A DNA stretch of 64,000 nt from Prevotella sp. (GCA_022775105.1 JALFIX010000030.1:1-64000), one strand, 5' to 3'; counted from the first letter of the stretch, positions 15,714-25,609 are shown. Numbers and translations: made by a program. Notes: generated by a model from the letters alone, not told the origin.

Positions 15714-16688
15714 CTATAATTTATTAAACCAACCAGAGTTAGCAATCATTTTTTCTATTAAATAAGAAGGATGACTCCACACACATTCAAATAGAAGAGC
15801 TAACCCTTTAATCACTTTTTTTTCTTTAATGTAGAAAATACCATTTCTCAAGCAGTCTGCGGCATGGGAACTTCTTAGAAGTCGTGACAGTTCACTCCTT
15901 GATAAAGAGTTGTAGTAGTCGATAAAGGTCAGTTCTTTAATACCTTTGCGACGACGGCGAAGATTGGCCTTCACGTATTCCATCTTGATAATCATGTTGA
16001 AATGATTCGAAGATAACCCCTCTGTCTTTCTGTACTGATAAAGAACTTCTGGCAGTACCACAATACATTTGCCCTCTGTATGAAGGTCACTAAGCCGTGT
16101 CCACAGCTCCAGATCTTCACAATAATCCCTGTAACGCGGTTTCCCATCGGGATATCCAGTTAAAGCGATTCCTCCTACCCGAATAGCAGCTTCACGATCA
16201 AACATAGTTTGTATCGGTAGATAAATCCGTTTGTCTGCCTTTGCTCTTTTCAAGAACAGCTCTTTCGTAGTGTCTCCAATGAACAGGCCACCTTTCATCC
16301 TTTTGTTCTTTGCATCTATAAATTGTGACCAAGAACTGACAGCTATCAGGTCGTCATCATTCTGTAAGGTTGTATATTCTTTCTCTATAAGCTGAGGAAG
16401 AGGCATGTCGTCGGAATCAACAAAGATGATGTATTTTGTTCGGGCATGTCGTATTGCAAAATTCCTTGCGTATGCTATACCTTGGTTTTCGGCAAGCTGC
16501 ACTAACTCATATTGGCGGTCGTTCTGTTTGAAAAAGTTTTCTACACGGAAGGTCGAGTTGTCCGTGCTGCAATCATCAACAATTAGCAGGTGGAAGTCCT
16601 GCATCGTCTGTGTCATGATGCAAGCCAATGTTTCTTCTATATAATTCTCTGCATTGTACATGCAGATGGCAAGAGTTATTTCAGTCAT
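15714..16688 (-). CDS. GT2 family glycosyltransferase
   Basis: This 324-residue protein is a typical GT-A family 2 enzyme: ITLAICMYNAENYIEETL at the start, VDDCSTDNS, and IFVDSDDMP as the DxD site near residue 95. The C-terminus has a basic, helical stretch (YVKANLRRRRKGIKEL). Its start overlaps the end of the polymerase gene by 8 bp, so the two are coupled. G+C is lower than in the housekeeping genes, in keeping with horizontal spread of capsule genes. Specificity is unknown. Confidence 0.85.
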   Translation of the reverse strand: MTEITLAICMYNAENYIEETLACIMTQTMQDFHLLIVDDCSTDNSTFRVENFFKQNDRQYELVQLAENQGIAYARNFAIRHARTKYIIFVDSDDMPLPQLIEKEYTTLQNDDDLIAVSSWSQFIDAKNKRMKGGLFIGDTTKELFLKRAKADKRIYLPIQTMFDREAAIRVGGIALTGYPDGKPRYRDYCEDLELWTRLSDLHTEGKCIVVLPEVLYQYRKTEGLSSNHFNMIIKMEYVKANLRRRRKGIKELTFIDYYNSLSRSELSRLLRSSHAADCLRNGIFYIKEKKVIKGLALLFECVWSHPSYLIEKMIANSGWFNKL

Positions 16689-17859
16689 ATCTGTTTTGTT
16701 GAAAATACTTTATCCCTGTCATTATCATAAAGCAGCCCCAAATATAGTATATATTGGATATATTTGCCCCGAGCAAAACAAGAAACAATAAAGACTCAAT
16801 ACTGAGAAAACGTTTGATAACGCATGAAAAGATGAGGGCCAAAAATATAATATACGCCAGAAGCCCATATTGGTCATAGATTTTGGTGTCAGTCCTTCGC
16901 CACCAATTCTTGTCTTTTTCCATGCTTTTTTTGCCAATCCATGTTTCAAGTTGGGTTACATCTGTTTTTGTAAAGACGTTCATCACAGGAATGACTCTCG
17001 TCGCTCCGCTGCCATCGGCGGCCATTGCTTCCTCTGCACTGCCTGTTGACGCAGCTTCTGCCAATGCAACTGCACGGTCCATTTGTTTGAGTTCCAGTAT
17101 ATTTCCCAGAAAGAATAATCCAATCACCATAGGAATAATATATACAGAAGTCTTTCGGGTTATGAAATACAGACTCAGTGCTGCCAATCCGACAAATGCA
17201 GTACCACTTCCCATCATTAGCATGCACCAAAAGAAAAGGATTGTCACAATACGGTGTTCCCTGTCAAATAACTCTTTGATTGTAACAGTGTGGCCTATGG
17301 TCATTTCCAAACACCGCAAATATCCCAACATGGCAAACGTAAGAATACGTGCAGAGTGACTGGGCTCCAATGTTAAAGCTGGCAGTTTTGTGATTGAGAG
17401 AAATGGTTGGTTCTGTAGATTAAGCAGCGGCATATTGCGAAGGCCTACTAATACACATAACTGCTGCCCTATGAGCACTATGCCATAGGCAAGGATTAAG
17501 TATTTGAGGACATTAGTGAAATAGTCCAGAGTAAATGTGCCCTTGACGATAAAGCTGAAATAGGTGATGTACGTGATGAGATACATGCCAAGGAATCCCA
17601 ACGTGGAGAAGCGCATTTCCCCTTTTACTAATGAGAGAATGTAGCATACCGCCCAATATAAAGCTCCGAGGATAAAAGCCTTTGTAATGATTGGCTTCTT
17701 GGCAATGAAAATTAGCGGACATATAGCCATGAATCCAATTTTGACAGGACTGAATGGCCCTTGCTCGATGGGTACGAACATGATATTGAACAAGACAAGC
17801 ATCGTCGTAGCCAACACCTTGTCCGAAAATAATACATTTATCTTTAGTACGTTGAACAT
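16681..17859 (-). CDS. wzy: Wzy-like O-antigen/capsule polymerase
   Basis: The 392-residue protein is almost wholly hydrophobic, with about ten membrane-spanning segments and one larger loop near residues 255-320 (ALAEAASTGSAEEA...TDTKIYDQYG), the usual layout of Wzy polymerases. Wzy joins lipid-linked repeat units in the outer leaflet of the inner membrane. Sequence conservation in this family is poor, so the call rests on topology, length and the presence of Wzx in the same locus. It overlaps the next gene by 8 bp. Confidence 0.75.
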   Translation of the reverse strand: MFNVLKINVLFSDKVLATTMLVLFNIMFVPIEQGPFSPVKIGFMAICPLIFIAKKPIITKAFILGALYWAVCYILSLVKGEMRFSTLGFLGMYLITYITYFSFIVKGTFTLDYFTNVLKYLILAYGIVLIGQQLCVLVGLRNMPLLNLQNQPFLSITKLPALTLEPSHSARILTFAMLGYLRCLEMTIGHTVTIKELFDREHRIVTILFFWCMLMMGSGTAFVGLAALSLYFITRKTSVYIIPMVIGLFFLGNILELKQMDRAVALAEAASTGSAEEAMAADGSGATRVIPVMNVFTKTDVTQLETWIGKKSMEKDKNWWRRTDTKIYDQYGLLAYIIFLALIFSCVIKRFLSIESLLFLVLLGANISNIYYIWGCFMIMTGIKYFQQNRYD

Positions 17860-17876
17860 CAGGCTTTGTTTTGTTA

Positions 17877-18743
17877 TTACTTACGGAAAAAGCCTCTCAG
17901 ATAATCCGTCATGTAGTACACTGCCAAATAGCTGTTCCATCCGATTGTTTTCATAATATGGCTGCACCGGCTTTGGTAGTTGTAATGGCGTTCGAAATAA
18001 AGCCGGGAAGAAATCCACGTCCTGAAACGTTTTCTGGCATTGCCTTTGGTGCTCTTGATGTGACGGTGTACGGCTTGCAGGTCAGCTACATAATACATGT
18101 ACATACCAGCCTGCTCTACCTGTTTGGAAAGGATAGCCTCCTCACAATAGAGAAATACATTCTCGTTAAAGAAACCAATGTCCTCAATAAAGTTTATGCG
18201 CACCATCAGGCAGCAGCCGCTTACTTTTTTACATACATGCGAAGTTTTAAAATCTCCAATGAAATCGGGAGTCTCTTTTGAAGTACGGTGGAAGACTGCA
18301 TTCATCCAGTTAAAACTGCTCGTCCAGTTTTTCGGATCCGGCATCATCGGGTTCTGATGCTGCAGGTCAGGAGATGTAATATCAGTAGCAACTACTGCTA
18401 CATTCAGGCTTTTCTCCATTTCCATGACCATCCGCCTCACATAGTATTTCTGCGGAAACTCCATGTCTGGATTGGCTATCAGCGCATATTCATATCCTTT
18501 TCCCGCAGCATAGCGGAGACCTATATTATTGCCTGCATTATATCCGCGGTTTTCTTTTGCCGCGATGAAAGTGCAGCCTTGTTCTGCCGCCAGGCTCTTT
18601 GCAGCCAGGGCATCGTCCTCGCGCGAGCAGTTATCCACAATGATGATTTCGAGCGACACTCCCTCCTGACGTTTCAGGTCGGATATGCACTTGCGGCAGT
18701 CGGTACTCGAATTGTAGTTCAGAACAATTACTGCTACCTTCAT
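17877..18743 (-). CDS. GT2 family glycosyltransferase, rhamnosyltransferase-like
   Basis: I place the start at the ATG at 18743 (MKVAVIVLNYNS) and not at 18779 as in the ORF track, because the extra 12 residues are untypical and overlap the upstream ATPase gene. The 288-residue protein has VDNCSRED and IANPDMEF; NPD-type instead of DxD sites are common in GT2 rhamnosyltransferases. The C-terminus carries a short amphipathic stretch rich in aromatic residues. It precedes the polymerase gene with a 17-bp gap. Sugar specificity is inferred only from family resemblance. Confidence 0.8.
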   Translation of the reverse strand: MKVAVIVLNYNSSTDCRKCISDLKRQEGVSLEIIIVDNCSREDDALAAKSLAAEQGCTFIAAKENRGYNAGNNIGLRYAAGKGYEYALIANPDMEFPQKYYVRRMVMEMEKSLNVAVVATDITSPDLQHQNPMMPDPKNWTSSFNWMNAVFHRTSKETPDFIGDFKTSHVCKKVSGCCLMVRINFIEDIGFFNENVFLYCEEAILSKQVEQAGMYMYYVADLQAVHRHIKSTKGNARKRFRTWISSRLYFERHYNYQSRCSHIMKTIGWNSYLAVYYMTDYLRGFFRK

Positions 18744-18748
18744 ATTTT

Positions 18749-20476
18749 TTATACTTCTTCCATCCTTGTCATGTCCCAACCGCAGAACTGGATGATGATC
18801 TTGTGGAGTCTGGTGCCTTGTCTCATTGCCTCAACTCTCTCTGTCTTGGCATATTGGTTGATTTGCTCCACTGCCTCATCCCATTGTTTTGTGGCGTATT
18901 CCTCTGTGTATTTCGCCTTTGAGAGGTATTTGAGTTCAATGATATAGCTGTGCTTGGCCTTGTAGTGTGCCATGTTTGGCATGAGGAAGAGGTCGCAATA
19001 GCCATGGTTGAATTCCATTTCGGGGGCTATGAGATAGTAGCTGCAAAGACTTAGGTATGCCATAAAGAACCCTTGGATGTTTCTCTCGCCCTCGATGGAG
19101 TCGCGCACTGAGGATAGGAGCTTGTAGCGGTCGCACAGATACTGGAGGGCATCGTACCAATTGCCATGCGCTCCCATTGCTGAATACAGGCTGACTAATT
19201 CCATGGTATCTACGCTGCAAACCTCGTCGTAGTTTTCCATAAGGAAGTTGTAGTATTGCAGTCGTACGTTGTTGTTGGGTATGGCAAGGACGAGCTGGAG
19301 GTCTGATACTCCCTTGATAGTCAACATTCCGTAATAGAAAAGAAGACTGATGAACTTGTTGGGCTTGATCAGGTCAGACGCAGGGAAGGACAGTTCTATG
19401 TTGGATGTAATCTCGCCTTTTTCGGCTATCTGCTTGAGTATTCCTTTGCGGTTGCCGTCCAGTTGGTCAAGACGTATGAGCTGCTTCAGCTTGTTGTAGT
19501 CGGTCTTGGTGTTCGGGTCGAGCATAGACTCAGGTGAGGACTTGAACATCATATAGTTGCGCAGGTAGAACAGCACCATGTCGCTATTGAACACACGGTT
19601 GCCGTCTTCATGGCATTCCTTGGAGAAACAGTAGTTGTCATACCACGGTTTCATCTCCTCTATCATAGCCTCAATGTCGCAGTTTGCGGGCAAAGAACCT
19701 GCTTCCTTGTAATATGTGAACATCGCACGTACGTCCTCAGTGGAGAAGCCGAGCAGCTTGTCGAAATAGAACAGTGTTGATATGTTCCATCCGATATTGA
19801 AACCGCTGGTGAGGTCATCCAATGTCACAGGACTGACTCCCGTGAAGAAAATCCGCTCGAATGTACCCTTGAACTTCTTGAATACATCACGGTAGAAACC
19901 TTCCGCATGTGTCATCTTGTGATATACCTCCTCTCCCTTCTCGCTAAGCACGACATTGGTGAAGTTGTCATATTCATCAATGATGAGGTACATCGGGATG
20001 TGGAGTTCATTGGCTGTTGTGGTAATCTGAATCAGCTTACCTGTATAAGTATTGCATTCAAAAAATGACTTTAGGAAATAATCCGGATAGTCATCAGAAT
20101 ACTTTCTGACAAAGGCATTAAGTGTATAGCAAAGGTACTCATCGAACTTCTTCTCAAGTTCGTCGATAGTGCCTCCTATCCGCGAGAAGTCGAGGTGCAT
20201 CACTTGGTATCTGCCCATCAGTGGTGTGGGGTGCTTGCCTATCCAGAGCGAACCGAATATCTCCTCAAACTGGTCCTTTTTCGCCTTGTCGTAATAGGTG
20301 GCAAGCATACTAAGCAACAGGCTCTTGCCAAAGCGGCGAGGGCGGATGAACATAAGGTAGTTCGGTTGTTGCTCAAGCAGAGGTATATACATGGTCTTGT
20401 CAACGTAATAAAGGTTGTCACTCATTACGTACTCGAAATCCGACACCCCGTATGGCAGTCGCTTGACGTTGTTCAT
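18749..20476 (-). CDS. AAA-ATPase-like protein with PD-(D/E)XK nuclease domain
   Basis: The N-terminus (LPYGVSDFEYVMSDNLYYVD) and the P-loop region FIRPRRFGKSLLLSML identify the AAA-ATPase-like family, with the PDDEXK nuclease-like domain at the C-terminus (YCDLFLMPN...SYIIELKYL). The family is multi-copy in Bacteroidota and its role is unsettled; mobile or defence functions have been proposed. I prefer the start at 20476 (MNNVKRLPYG), preceded by AAAGGA, over 20503, giving 575 residues. It has its own consensus promoter (20512-20543) while lying among glycosyltransferases, so it looks like an insertion and not part of polysaccharide synthesis. Confidence 0.85.
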   Translation of the reverse strand: MNNVKRLPYGVSDFEYVMSDNLYYVDKTMYIPLLEQQPNYLMFIRPRRFGKSLLLSMLATYYDKAKKDQFEEIFGSLWIGKHPTPLMGRYQVMHLDFSRIGGTIDELEKKFDEYLCYTLNAFVRKYSDDYPDYFLKSFFECNTYTGKLIQITTTANELHIPMYLIIDEYDNFTNVVLSEKGEEVYHKMTHAEGFYRDVFKKFKGTFERIFFTGVSPVTLDDLTSGFNIGWNISTLFYFDKLLGFSTEDVRAMFTYYKEAGSLPANCDIEAMIEEMKPWYDNYCFSKECHEDGNRVFNSDMVLFYLRNYMMFKSSPESMLDPNTKTDYNKLKQLIRLDQLDGNRKGILKQIAEKGEITSNIELSFPASDLIKPNKFISLLFYYGMLTIKGVSDLQLVLAIPNNNVRLQYYNFLMENYDEVCSVDTMELVSLYSAMGAHGNWYDALQYLCDRYKLLSSVRDSIEGERNIQGFFMAYLSLCSYYLIAPEMEFNHGYCDLFLMPNMAHYKAKHSYIIELKYLSKAKYTEEYATKQWDEAVEQINQYAKTERVEAMRQGTRLHKIIIQFCGWDMTRMEEV

Positions 20477-20511
20477 ATCTATATCCTTTCTTATTAATCG
20501 CAATTATGCCG

Positions 20512-20543
20512 CAAAATTACGAATAAAAATCCGAATTATCAAA
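20512..20543 (-). promoter_or_regulatory. promoter of the AAA-ATPase gene
   Basis: On the minus strand TTTG (20540-20543), a 20-nt spacer and TAATTTTG (20512-20519) match the consensus exactly. Transcription starts near 20505, giving a leader of about 30 nt. Genes downstream of the ATPase could also be expressed from this promoter. Confidence 0.75.
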
Positions 20544-20572
20544 TATTTGCTGATTTTTCTTATAGATAATAC

Positions 20573-22444
20573 TTATTTGTCCTTGTATATGTTGTACCTG
20601 TGAGCCACAAATTTCCAATACAGATAACCTCTTAGTTTAACGGTCGTGTTCCTTAATCTCCACACGGATGCAAGCAGGCGATGGGGGAGGGTTAGGCGCA
20701 GGCTGCCTAAGTCATAGCCTGTTATTGTATCACCCAGGAGTGAAATCCTCATGAGTTCAATTATAGTAAGACGCTTCACAAAGGGAATATGGTCGTCAAA
20801 CTCTGTCTGTTTCGACAATGGGCGTATGTCTATGTCTATTGACGCATTGCCAATACATTTGAACGAGGCTATTGCCCAATCACGCAGTGTCTTGTCGTCA
20901 AGTTTGTTCATCGTGTTTATTTGGGCGGCAATAGTCTCGATGGCATCTTGGTTTGCCTGAGTGATTTGGGTATGGCAGAATTGCTCGTTGTTTCCAAATG
21001 CTGGTGCAATGATGCCGTTGTCTGTCCTTTGATAGGCAATGGTGGAAGGGTAGGGCGAGGCGGAGTAGTAATGTTCCAGCAATGCTGTTGTCCCTGTGGA
21101 TAGTTCCTCTGCCTGGAAATATGTAGAATACCTGCCTGCTGATGGAGGAAATACATCACGTCTGACTCCGTAATAGAAGAAATGCAAGTCCTTCGCTCCC
21201 TTACGTCTAAGGATATGATTCATCATCAGACGGGATGTTCCCAACCAGCCTACATCTACGGCAGCACATCTTTCTCCGTCGAGCAATCCCTCCTGACGGA
21301 AATATTCCACCAACAACTGTTCTTGTTCTTTGGCACGCTGTTGCAAGAGTGGAGTGAAATCGCTATGGAATATCTTATGCAGGAAATCCTCTTGTTCCTT
21401 TATGTTATTTGCTTTGGTATAGTTGAACTCTATTCCGTATTTCTCCCGCAATTCCTCACGCGATGTTCCCAAATGAAGTAGTCGCTTGTCTATAGGGTCA
21501 ATGCGGATGATGGTGTTGTGGTCGCTTGCCGCCAAATAGGCTTTTTCGTCCTCTCCGTGGAGATAGGGCAGGAGGAGCGACCTGCGGGAAACGAAGAGAT
21601 AGTGCAGTTCAAGTTCTTCAGCTTCTTTTAATAACACTTGTGCCGCCTTCATCAGGACATAACTGTCGCGAGACAGGAAGTAGAGCTTGCGAATGCCCAT
21701 CCTGCGTGCCTCACGCAACACATAAATGACGTATGGCATATAAGCAGGCACCACGAAATCGGCGGCGAAGGCAGCGAACTCGTTTCCTTCATGCTTTAGA
21801 CGGTGTTGCCGTGAGAGTTCTGCTAAAGGAGCGGAAGTCTGTGTATATGCTTTTTCCACATTATTATATAATGTATTGATGTGTATGGCACGTATGCCAT
21901 TCTTCCTTGCCATCTTGATGTCGCTTCTCATGTTGTCGCCGTAGTGAATCCATTCCGTAGGTTGCAAATCCTTTCTCACCACTTTATAAAGAATGCCAGT
22001 GTCTTTTCTTGCATTATGTTCGCATGAGACATATATATCATCATTGTCCTCATAACATCCGCAACTTTTTAATGTCTCTCTTAAGAACTTGCTGCTGAGA
22101 TACATGTCGCTGATGAAGGCGATGTGATAACCTTCGTTTCTTCGTTGCCCAATCAATTTGCATACAGATGGATTAACGATAAGAACATCTTTCTCAGCCT
22201 CCTCTTCCGCCTGCATCATCTCCTCTTTGCTTTTCTTCGCAAACGAGAGGAATGCGGAATCTATTTTTTCATATTTATCCTTCAGAGTATTCCCTTTCGT
22301 CCGCTTTCGCCATACCACAAAAGCCTCGCGCAAGTCTTTGTCCTGTGGAAATAGCCTTATAGCCAAGGCATGAAATACAGCCTCGGGTTTTCCGCAGCTG
22401 CGAAGCAGAGTGGTGTCGAATATGTCGAAGGACGCTAATTTCAT
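20573..22444 (-). CDS. HAD-superfamily protein of COG5610 type
   Basis: Residues 1-200 form a HAD hydrolase domain: ASFDIFDTTL (motif I), FISDMYLS (motif II) and HYGDNMRSDIKMA (motif IV). The remaining 400 residues contain LYFLSRDSYVLMKAA and YLFVSRRSLLLPY, seen in the COG5610 group of predicted hydrolases that occur almost only in surface polysaccharide loci. At 623 residues it has the expected length for that group. A phosphatase or glycosyl-phosphate transfer role on the glycan is plausible, but unproven. A 62-bp gap follows the GT4 gene upstream. The 3' end stops 30 bp before the ATPase promoter. Confidence 0.8.
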   Translation of the reverse strand: MKLASFDIFDTTLLRSCGKPEAVFHALAIRLFPQDKDLREAFVVWRKRTKGNTLKDKYEKIDSAFLSFAKKSKEEMMQAEEEAEKDVLIVNPSVCKLIGQRRNEGYHIAFISDMYLSSKFLRETLKSCGCYEDNDDIYVSCEHNARKDTGILYKVVRKDLQPTEWIHYGDNMRSDIKMARKNGIRAIHINTLYNNVEKAYTQTSAPLAELSRQHRLKHEGNEFAAFAADFVVPAYMPYVIYVLREARRMGIRKLYFLSRDSYVLMKAAQVLLKEAEELELHYLFVSRRSLLLPYLHGEDEKAYLAASDHNTIIRIDPIDKRLLHLGTSREELREKYGIEFNYTKANNIKEQEDFLHKIFHSDFTPLLQQRAKEQEQLLVEYFRQEGLLDGERCAAVDVGWLGTSRLMMNHILRRKGAKDLHFFYYGVRRDVFPPSAGRYSTYFQAEELSTGTTALLEHYYSASPYPSTIAYQRTDNGIIAPAFGNNEQFCHTQITQANQDAIETIAAQINTMNKLDDKTLRDWAIASFKCIGNASIDIDIRPLSKQTEFDDHIPFVKRLTIIELMRISLLGDTITGYDLGSLRLTLPHRLLASVWRLRNTTVKLRGYLYWKFVAHRYNIYKDK

Positions 22445-22506
22445 GATGATACTTGCTTTTCTACGAGTTTATATCTGAGTGACATAATTTGTAGTTTAAC
22501 TCGTTG

Positions 22507-23685
22507 TTACATCCTTTCAAAACTGTCTATCCAAATAGCGGCAATTTTTTCGACGTTGTATCTTTCAACGCTTTTGATTCCAGAGATAGACATACGGTGA
22601 CGTAACTCTGAATCATCCATAAGTTTCCTTAGTTTCTTTACATATTCTTTTTGGTCAAACGCCTTTACACAGAAACCATTCTCCCCGTCGGTAATAATAT
22701 CATCCAATGCTGCATAACTTCGATAGGCTATCGGGACACACCCATATTGCTGTGCTTCTACTAAAACCATTCCCCATCCCTCTGCGACAGATGTCATACA
22801 GATAACAGATGCTTTAGCGTAGTAATCAGAAGGATTGCAAAATCCTACTATTTCAGCATTCTGTATATTATAACGAGATATTATTTCATTCCAATACTTC
22901 CAATCTCCAGAACCCAAAATCTTCAATTGCCAATCAGGATGACTTCTGTTCATTTCCTTCCAAATAAAAAGCATTTTATCAAGTCCTTTCTCATAACCTA
23001 ATCTTCCTATCCATAACACTATTTTTTCTCTAGAAACCTCCCCATCTTTGAAAGGTATTGGTAACACAGGATTGTTTATGGCAATTAGTTTTTCTGCATC
23101 AGCATAGTCCACATATTTCACGAAACTTTCTTTAAATGAGTCTGAAAGTAAGGCGACTTTGTTAGATTTGAGATAAATTTCAGTGTATAGTTGCTTTAAT
23201 CTTAGATTCACTTCCCTTTTTGTATATATGAGATACTTAAAATAACGTATAAGATCAAGCAACCACTTTATTATATTCTTACCGTTTCTCATCTTTGCAA
23301 AGAAGAAATGAGCAAGAACCTTTTCTTCATGTTCTATGTCAAAATGTATGACAGAAATAATTTTAGCTTTGGTATCTAATGCAAAGCATAGGTTATTAAA
23401 AGACTCAATCTTAGCGTGTTGGTGTAGTATAATTTGGACTTTCCTCGTCTCGATGACGTGCTGAAAGAATGATAGGTTTTTGTCTGAGAAAACCATATCA
23501 TTATCGGGTAAAAACATGAATTCAATCCCCTCTACTTCTTTCAAACGGCAAGACGAAGGACAATAACACAAGAAGAACACATTATGACCGCGTCTCTTCC
23601 ATTCTTTAGCTAAAGTAAGAGAAACCCTTTTATCCCCAAATACATATTGAGGATTCATGTCATAGCTTGTAATCAGGATATTCAT
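22507..23685 (-). CDS. GT4 family glycosyltransferase
   Basis: This 392-residue GT-B enzyme has a C-terminal donor domain with LWIGRLGYEKGLDKML, ILGSGDWKYW, and SVAEGWGMVLVEAQQYGCVP carrying the EX7E pair. The N-terminus starts MNILITSYDMNPQYVFGDKR. It is A+T-rich compared with htpG and mrp, which suggests acquired DNA. It lies between the GT8-like gene and the HAD gene in the same direction. Donor sugar unknown. Confidence 0.85.
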   Translation of the reverse strand: MNILITSYDMNPQYVFGDKRVSLTLAKEWKRRGHNVFFLCYCPSSCRLKEVEGIEFMFLPDNDMVFSDKNLSFFQHVIETRKVQIILHQHAKIESFNNLCFALDTKAKIISVIHFDIEHEEKVLAHFFFAKMRNGKNIIKWLLDLIRYFKYLIYTKREVNLRLKQLYTEIYLKSNKVALLSDSFKESFVKYVDYADAEKLIAINNPVLPIPFKDGEVSREKIVLWIGRLGYEKGLDKMLFIWKEMNRSHPDWQLKILGSGDWKYWNEIISRYNIQNAEIVGFCNPSDYYAKASVICMTSVAEGWGMVLVEAQQYGCVPIAYRSYAALDDIITDGENGFCVKAFDQKEYVKKLRKLMDDSELRHRMSISGIKSVERYNVEKIAAIWIDSFERM

Positions 23686-23745
23686 ATGTATTTCTCTGCA
23701 TTATAAACTGGGACAATTATGGAGACTAAGTGGTTGTTCATGAAT

Positions 23746-23800
23746 CCTTAAACGTTATTTCCTGCAAAACAGATGCTTTAGCTGCTTTGTGTAATTCTTA
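23746..23800. repeat. duplicated gene 3' end, copy A
   Basis: This 55-bp segment covers the last codons and stop of the GT8-like gene and aligns without gaps to 25883-25937 at the end of wzx, with roughly 80 percent identity by eye. Read on the minus strand it encodes KNYTKQLKHLFCRK and a stop. Confidence 0.7.
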
Positions 23801-24774
23801 ATGATATATTTATAGGCGCAGAACCTTTCGTTGATTTTATAGAGCATTGTATTCGCCCTATACGAGTTGTAGATATTATAACCAACATACGAAGACAAGA
23901 AATCGAAATGAGAGCTGTCAACAATGTTTGTTTGCACATTGAACCACCTTGACTTATTGTCAAGTGTTTCTTTCACTTCATGCCCGACACCTCCATACTC
24001 CTTTATTTTTCTATAGAAACTTTCGTCATAGAATACCGACAGCTCGCTTGACAGCATCGGGAGTGAGACATTGAAAAAGTGAATAATCAAACCACCATAG
24101 AAATATTTAAGGCTATCTGCAATCTGACAGTTAAATTCCCCAGGCAATACCCTTATTATATGACCATTTTTCTTGTTTGTCATAAACAGGGCTGGCTGGT
24201 CTAACGACGAGCCTTTCTCAAAAGACGAATACTGCCAGGTTTCATACCAGTCGGCGAAAAAAGCACGCATCCGTGGTGTGTCCTTCACATAAATCACGCC
24301 GGAGTTGAAGTAAAACTCATCGTCGAATGTCATTTCGCCATAGATTGAGCAAAGCCGGTGGCAGATAAAGTCAAATCCTGACAATTCGCGAAAACGGCGA
24401 TGGCCGTCTGGCACACAGGCGATTTCAGCTTCTATATTGTCAATTCCCGCAAGGGAGCCGCCCACAACAGTGTCAGCGTCTATGAAAAGCAGGTCTCCGG
24501 CGATGAACTGTCTGAAGTTGGTCTTCAGGTAGCGTGAGCGTTGCATGGCATTGTATCCATCAGGAGTATCTACCGCCACCACCTCTGTGACAAGTTCCCT
24601 TATGCCTCCACGCTTTCCGGTAAGTGTCGCTTCAGTGCCCTTATCCACAAGCAGGATTACCTTGGCTTCGGGGTTATGCCTTCTGAGTGTGTAGATCGAC
24701 ACCCACGCCTGTTCCAGGTATATGTCCTCGTCGTTGCTTACTATGCAATATACTATCTTGGTCTTCATCGCCAT
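23755..24774 (-). CDS. GT8-like glycosyltransferase
   Basis: The 339-residue protein has a GT-A fold with LLFIDADTVV (DxD near residue 98), an N-terminus VYCIVSNDEDIYLEQAWVSIYTLRRHNP, and a later FNSGVIYVKD, the layout of family 8 enzymes and relatives. These use UDP-sugars and retain the anomeric configuration. The stop codon of the upstream GT2 abuts its ATG. Its last 14 residues are encoded by the repeat shared with the 3' end of wzx, so the C-terminus may have been exchanged by recombination. A second ATG lies at residue 3. Confidence 0.75.
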   Translation of the reverse strand: MAMKTKIVYCIVSNDEDIYLEQAWVSIYTLRRHNPEAKVILLVDKGTEATLTGKRGGIRELVTEVVAVDTPDGYNAMQRSRYLKTNFRQFIAGDLLFIDADTVVGGSLAGIDNIEAEIACVPDGHRRFRELSGFDFICHRLCSIYGEMTFDDEFYFNSGVIYVKDTPRMRAFFADWYETWQYSSFEKGSSLDQPALFMTNKKNGHIIRVLPGEFNCQIADSLKYFYGGLIIHFFNVSLPMLSSELSVFYDESFYRKIKEYGGVGHEVKETLDNKSRWFNVQTNIVDSSHFDFLSSYVGYNIYNSYRANTMLYKINERFCAYKYIIKNYTKQLKHLFCRK

Positions 24775-25593
24775 TTATCGTGAATACGACATTACGGATT
24801 TTTTTGAGAAGTATTTTTGTTTGAATTTATCAATCTTCCAAGCCATAACTCCCAATGCTTTAAACAAGAAATATGCCCACTTATGAGAACGGATGAAATA
24901 CAATTTTATAAAGACTCCCCTGTCTTCATCAGACATGTTTTTGGGGAATATCTCTGGTATTAATCTCTTTCTTTCTAAACTAAGAAGGTTTGTAGAACTT
25001 ATACCTCCGCCGTCAACGAATGATACTGGTTTGGGATAATGAGTGTATGTAGCCCCGTGATATATGACCGCCTCTATAAACCACTTCCAGTCGGACAGGA
25101 CTTTGTAATTCTCATCATACACGCCAACTGACATGAAAAGCGAACGCTTAATGAAAGATGCCTGATGAGGTATTGTCTTACAAAACAGTTCATACCAATT
25201 TAATTTTTTAGTAATATTAATTGGAACGATATGATTGCCTTCTTTTGCCAATTGTAATCCATAAATTATGTCAGTCGTGTATTGTTCTGAAAATACCTTT
25301 TTTACAATGTCCTTACAAACAAATATGTCGCCTGAATTCATGAAGTTCAGATACTCGCCTTTGGCTTTTGCAATGCCTTTGTTCATGGCATTGTAGATGC
25401 CCTTGTCAGGCTCTGAGCACCAATAGGCGAACTTGTCCTGATGCTGCTCTATGAACTCGCGGCTTCCGTCGGTGGAGCCGCCGTCTATTACGAGCCATTC
25501 GTAGTCAGTGAATGTCTGGCTGACAATGCTCTCGTATGTCTTCTTCAGCCCCTCAAGGTTGTTGAGGTTGACTGTGATGATGGATAGTTTCAT
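24775..25593 (-). CDS. GT2 family glycosyltransferase, WcaE-like
   Basis: This 272-residue enzyme starts LSIITVNLNNLEGLKKTYESI and has VIDGGSTDGS and FMNSGDIF. The DGGSTDGS form and the NSGD in place of DxD are typical of colanic-acid WcaE-type GT2 enzymes. It immediately precedes the GT8-like gene with no gap. Upstream lie the small pseudogene and the end of wzx, so the gene begins a segment bounded by the two related 55-bp repeats. Confidence 0.85.
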   Translation of the reverse strand: MKLSIITVNLNNLEGLKKTYESIVSQTFTDYEWLVIDGGSTDGSREFIEQHQDKFAYWCSEPDKGIYNAMNKGIAKAKGEYLNFMNSGDIFVCKDIVKKVFSEQYTTDIIYGLQLAKEGNHIVPINITKKLNWYELFCKTIPHQASFIKRSLFMSVGVYDENYKVLSDWKWFIEAVIYHGATYTHYPKPVSFVDGGGISSTNLLSLERKRLIPEIFPKNMSDEDRGVFIKLYFIRSHKWAYFLFKALGVMAWKIDKFKQKYFSKKSVMSYSR

Positions 25594-25609
25594 TCAATTG
25601 TCTTTAATA

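Noticed and set aside
17877-18779. Longer GT2 start at 18779
   Set aside because: The extra residues overlap the ATPase gene and precede a canonical GT2 start at 18743.
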